Shown here: positions 60,829-64,000 of the stretch, piece by piece | How the letters are laid out: the number at the start of each line of letters is the position of its first letter | How positions within the stretch are numbered: position 1 is the stretch's first letter | Assembly (NCBI GenBank): GCA_949825025.1 | Contig: OX463778.1 | Coordinates: 37,587,194-37,651,193, forward strand | Reading direction: 5' to 3' | Origin: Siphlonurus alternatus | Lineage: Eukaryota > Arthropoda > Insecta > Ephemeroptera > Siphlonuridae | DNA: 64,000 nt | The notes under the pieces: generated by a model | What the model saw: the letters and a program-made list of their open reading frames with translations, nothing else | What the model was told of the DNA's origin: nothing | The model's database searches: none | Position numbers and translations under genes: made by a program

Positions 60829-61140
60829 GGAAACAAAAGACGAGAAAAAAAATCTGATAGTGTTCAATGGGGGTGGGTTTTTGGAGTGGCGAATTGTTAC
60901 CGTTGGGTTGGCATGCCTGGGGGGTGCGGGAAGGCGGGGGTGTGATGAGGGTTGCTTCGGATCGATGTGCAGGCGCGAGAAAAGACAAAGAGGGAAGGAA
61001 AAGCAAGCAGGGTTGGCCACGCTAGCCGTATGACCAGGGTGTGAGCTCTCTGTTTACAGTCAACCTTTTTACTGACCTCAAAGGTCAACCAGGTCACACC
61101 CCCTAACTACATTCAATTTGTTCACTGTAACAATTAAACT
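60829..61140. promoter_or_regulatory. GC-rich island with triple nuclear-receptor element
   Basis: TGACCT (61073-61078), AGGTCA (61082-61087) and AGGTCA (61091-61096) are separated by exactly 3 bp each. They form an everted repeat (ER3) joined to a direct repeat (DR3). A forkhead-type TGTTTAC lies at 61051. The upstream part is G-rich (GGGGGTGCGGGAAGGCGGGG). Nuclear-receptor dimers bind AGGTCA pairs, and DR3 is a known spacing. Three perfect half-sites in register are unlikely by chance at this composition. Confidence 0.5.
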
Positions 61141-62060
61141 ACAGTGAAATACGCCCCCTATTATTTTAGTATAATAAAATTATGTTGCTGCATGGAATTT
61201 TTACTGTTTTAAAGAGAATTTGTTTAGTTACTGTAGTATCATGCTATCTTAGAATGTCACATTGTGTGGCTTGATATTTTATATTATATTATATAGTAAT
61301 GATTATATTATATGTAGCTGCTATTTTATGTGTGTTTAACGTTTTATGTCATCATAATCCGGTATTTATAACTTTACTTTTCTGTATCTCCGCCTCTTTG
61401 CTGACTTAAATCTTATAACTTTGAGACGACGAACTGCTTTTACATCATTTTGTATCAACCGTATAAATAAATGCTACAGTGTGAAATTTATATTTTATAT
61501 ACTATGCACTGTACAGAGTTAGTCACCAAATGGTATATAGCGTTTGCTTGGCTTTGTTGTTGTTTACATTCAGCAGTAGGTACTGAGAGGGAACTGGAAT
61601 CACTTGATTTATTCCTCCTAATTTAACATATTTTAATTTTTTTTAACAATAATATATACGTAAGAAATAAATGTACATAACTTGAACATATACATTTTTT
61701 TTATTTTACCTAGTTTCTTTATCATTACTTTTTGTTGTTCCGTTTCCCCCTCGTATTCAAAAGTCCGCGGGGAAAGCAATGGCCGGTGATTGGCTGAATT
61801 TTTTTAAGAATCTTAGGGTCAATATCAGTGCATAAGTGTCGTAAAATGGTCATTATTGACGTTTAATTTGGAGTCGATTTACATTTTATTTCATGATTTA
61901 TTGTATTTTTCACAGATATCATTGGCAAATATTGTATTTTTTTCCATTTACTTGACATCTCAATCTATCAAATAACATAATTGTCAAATGTACCACGATT
62001 GTCATATCGCAGAAAATAAATAGTTTTTGGTATGCTACTACCATGTTAAATAGGTGCTTT
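61141..62060. other. Mostly AT-rich, with one promoter-like patch
   Basis: A patch at 61735-61830 has TCCGCGGGGAAAGC and GGTGATTGGCTGAA (inverted CCAAT). A forkhead-like TTGTTTAC lies near 61561. Otherwise AT-rich with no gene. Confidence 0.4.
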
Positions 62061-62061
62061 T

Positions 62062-62105
62062 TGCCTACATTCACGTGACGTCATATTTTTGTGACGTATG
62101 GTGAA
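62062..62105. promoter_or_regulatory. CACGTGACGTCA composite element
   Basis: CACGTG (62072) overlaps a perfect CRE TGACGTCA (62076-62083), the same composite as in the 1.2-kb repeat. A half-site GTGACG follows at 62091. CREB/ATF and bHLH-ZIP binding is inferred from the motif. Confidence 0.45.
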
Positions 62106-62439
62106 AGACCCGTATAGCTTCCATTTTTTTTTTTTTTACTCACACTGTACTTTTAGCCATCATGATATATTATATTCTATGTATGTACAGTACTATCTAA
62201 AACCACTCAATTTAAAAATACAACTCTGTCATTATTTAGTGGCTAATTTGATATTCAAATCACTTACTAAAATTCATCATAAAAAAGTTACATACTGAAT
62301 TTAAAACTCCCACATTACCACTAAAAAAAAAAAAAAAAGAAAAGAAAGAAAGAAAGATATTTTGTTTTCATACTATATAATTTCTTATATATATAATTTT
62401 TTTATTATTATTTATGAAGCTAAATATATAATAAATTTT

Positions 62440-62940
62440 TTTAGTGCCAATTGAATGGACCATGGAACGTTAGCCGTAGGGTGGGACCGGCTGTATGGCT
62501 CTAGTAATAGAGAGATAAATCATACTATAGAACTTTTTAGCTTATATATGAGTATGTGTAGAGATGACCTAAGCTATATAACATATACCCGGATTTTCAT
62601 ATAATTCAAAATGATTTTTTTTTAATGACGTCAGTATCACGCCTTGAGGGTCGGTTTTTGTGACTATGACGGTATTAATACTGTCTCTTCTTATACCCCC
62701 ATCAGTGTGGTGCTTGCTTGCTGGCTGGCTTCTTTAATTTCCACCTACATGTGTGGAGCCCTACAAGTACCTTACTTAGCTGCTGCTTGCTCCCTGCTTG
62801 CTTGCTCGCACATGAAGTCACCCCTTGAGTGCGCTGCAGACACTGAGACTAGAAGCTCATACGCTAACTACCCTTCACTTATATATATATATAACATGCA
62901 GTACTATATTATATGATATATATAGGAGGGGGGCCGTCAA
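62440..62940. promoter_or_regulatory. Complex noncoding segment with CRE and near-palindrome
   Basis: Contains TGACGTCA at 62626, GACGGTATTAATACTGTC at 62668-62685 (an 18-bp palindrome with one mismatched pair) and CT/GCTTGCTTGC-rich sequence at 62710-62810. Two frames (76 and 90 codons) cross it without recognisable domains. It may be regulatory or an unrecognised exon. Confidence 0.3.
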
Positions 62941-64000
62941 GGCTTCTCTTTACTTTATCGTGAGGAGTCCACTATATCAGTTTTACTTTTTATTTGATGG
63001 TGTACACAACCGTATATATAAAGTGAAACAAAATGAGATTTTGTTACATGTTTGATTTGCAAGAAAATGAAAAATATTTTTACTTTTTTTTTTAATAAAG
63101 ACAGTTGATCTGTAAAATTCTGTATAGCATACGCATCAATTCCAATTACTTAAAACATATAGAATTAATAAAAAATTATGTGCTTAAAAAAATAAGTCTT
63201 CATGATTGACATAATATAATAAATTTAATGCTATATACCTATGATCACCTATGACCATGCAATATAATTACTGTTCACTTTTTGTGTTTATTATTTATTT
63301 AATTTAATAATTCTAATTTTTATTTATATTTTTATACAATACAACATACTCCTGTGTTGGGTTTGTACATATATATCTGAAAAACATTTCTTTCTTTGCA
63401 AAATTTCAATTTTGTGGTTATATGTCTTATATATTTTTTTAGACATATTTTGTATTTTCCGTGTGTTTGTTTTATTCAATGATGGTTTGCATAAAGCTCG
63501 AAGTTTGCTTGTGAGATTGTTGGCAAACAAGCAAATCCAGCTGCTACTTCGATATCTCATTTATGGTCGGTGACAGAAAGGGAAACAGCCTACAGCTTCA
63601 GATTACACTGAGAAAATTAGTACTGGATTTACTATCAATAAAATTACACTAAAATAAACATGATAGCTTAATTTGTTTATTTATATTATAGTATCATGTA
63701 TACTAATTTTTACTGTTATTAAACTCATATTATATTATATTGAAGTATGATATTAAAAAATAAACCCGAACGTATATTTTACTGTTAATAATTATAATTT
63801 GTATACTAAGTTTTGCAAATTACATCTGGATCAGGAATAGTTTCTAGAAAATTTAATTAATATCACTTAACTTCATGTTTTCTCTCTTTTTTATATATTT
63901 TTTATTTTATCATTTTTTTTTTATGTAACCATCAAATTTTTTGGTTCAGAAACGCAGCATATTTTTTTCTCTGTGTACCTAGGATGTTCATACCAATATT
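62941..64000. other. AT-rich noncoding stretch to window end
   Basis: AT-rich sequence. A slightly more complex patch lies at 63470-63600. The 78-codon minus-strand frame (63324-63560) is unrecognised. No gene is supported. Confidence 0.45.

Overview
The window is AT-rich metazoan DNA (by eye about 70% A+T) with almost no protein-coding content. Stops are dense in all frames. Most long reading frames lie in pyrimidine/purine-biased repeats or in one GC-rich island. The only recognisable coding sequence is the remnant of a non-LTR retrotransposon reverse transcriptase. The base composition, LINE remnant, 5S-rRNA-derived SINEs, short foldback elements and long (TC)n arrays suggest an invertebrate, most plausibly an arthropod. 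The sequence alone does not fix the species or phylum. No operons, CRISPR arrays, confident tRNA genes or intact protein genes were found.

Layout. 0.9-1.6 kb: degenerate tandem repeat packed with CRE (TGACGTCA) and CACGTG motifs. 1.73-2.08 kb: TTAA-flanked foldback MITE. 5.4-6.07 kb: 5'-truncated LINE with (CAAAT)n tail. 6.5-31 kb: AT-rich DNA punctuated by five long (TC)n arrays and by short GC-richer islands that look like regulatory elements (homeodomain, E-box, EGR and K50-type sites), plus a 61-nt miRNA-like hairpin and a candidate exon near 18.7 kb. 36.8-37.2 kb: 5S-derived SINE with a perfect 14-bp target-site duplication. 38.25-39.45 kb: CpG-rich promoter-like segment followed by a possible long untranslated first exon. 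44.6-46.0 kb: possible diverged duplication. 47.1-48.3 kb: inverted repeat, second 5S-SINE and two tandem-repeat families. 48.4-50.8 kb: sharply bounded GC-rich block resembling ribosomal spacer DNA. 52.0-52.3 kb: CpG island with GC-box and AP-1 motifs. 53.65 kb: possible 55-codon ORF. 59.64-60.83 kb: foldback element with arms of about 530 bp. 60.8-62.9 kb: regulatory-looking islands including a three-half-site nuclear-receptor element.

The simplest reading is a large intron or gene desert, possibly next to a developmental gene, with regulatory islands in AT-rich sequence and scattered transposon insertions. Points favouring transcription of the + strand are the promoter-like segment at 38.3 kb, the same orientation of all long (TC)n arrays and the longest poly-T tracts, and the excess of TGCATG-containing octamers (the Rbfox RNA motif). 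None is decisive. Gene identity cannot be stated. All regulatory calls are motif-based and low to moderate in confidence; transposon and repeat calls are firmer.
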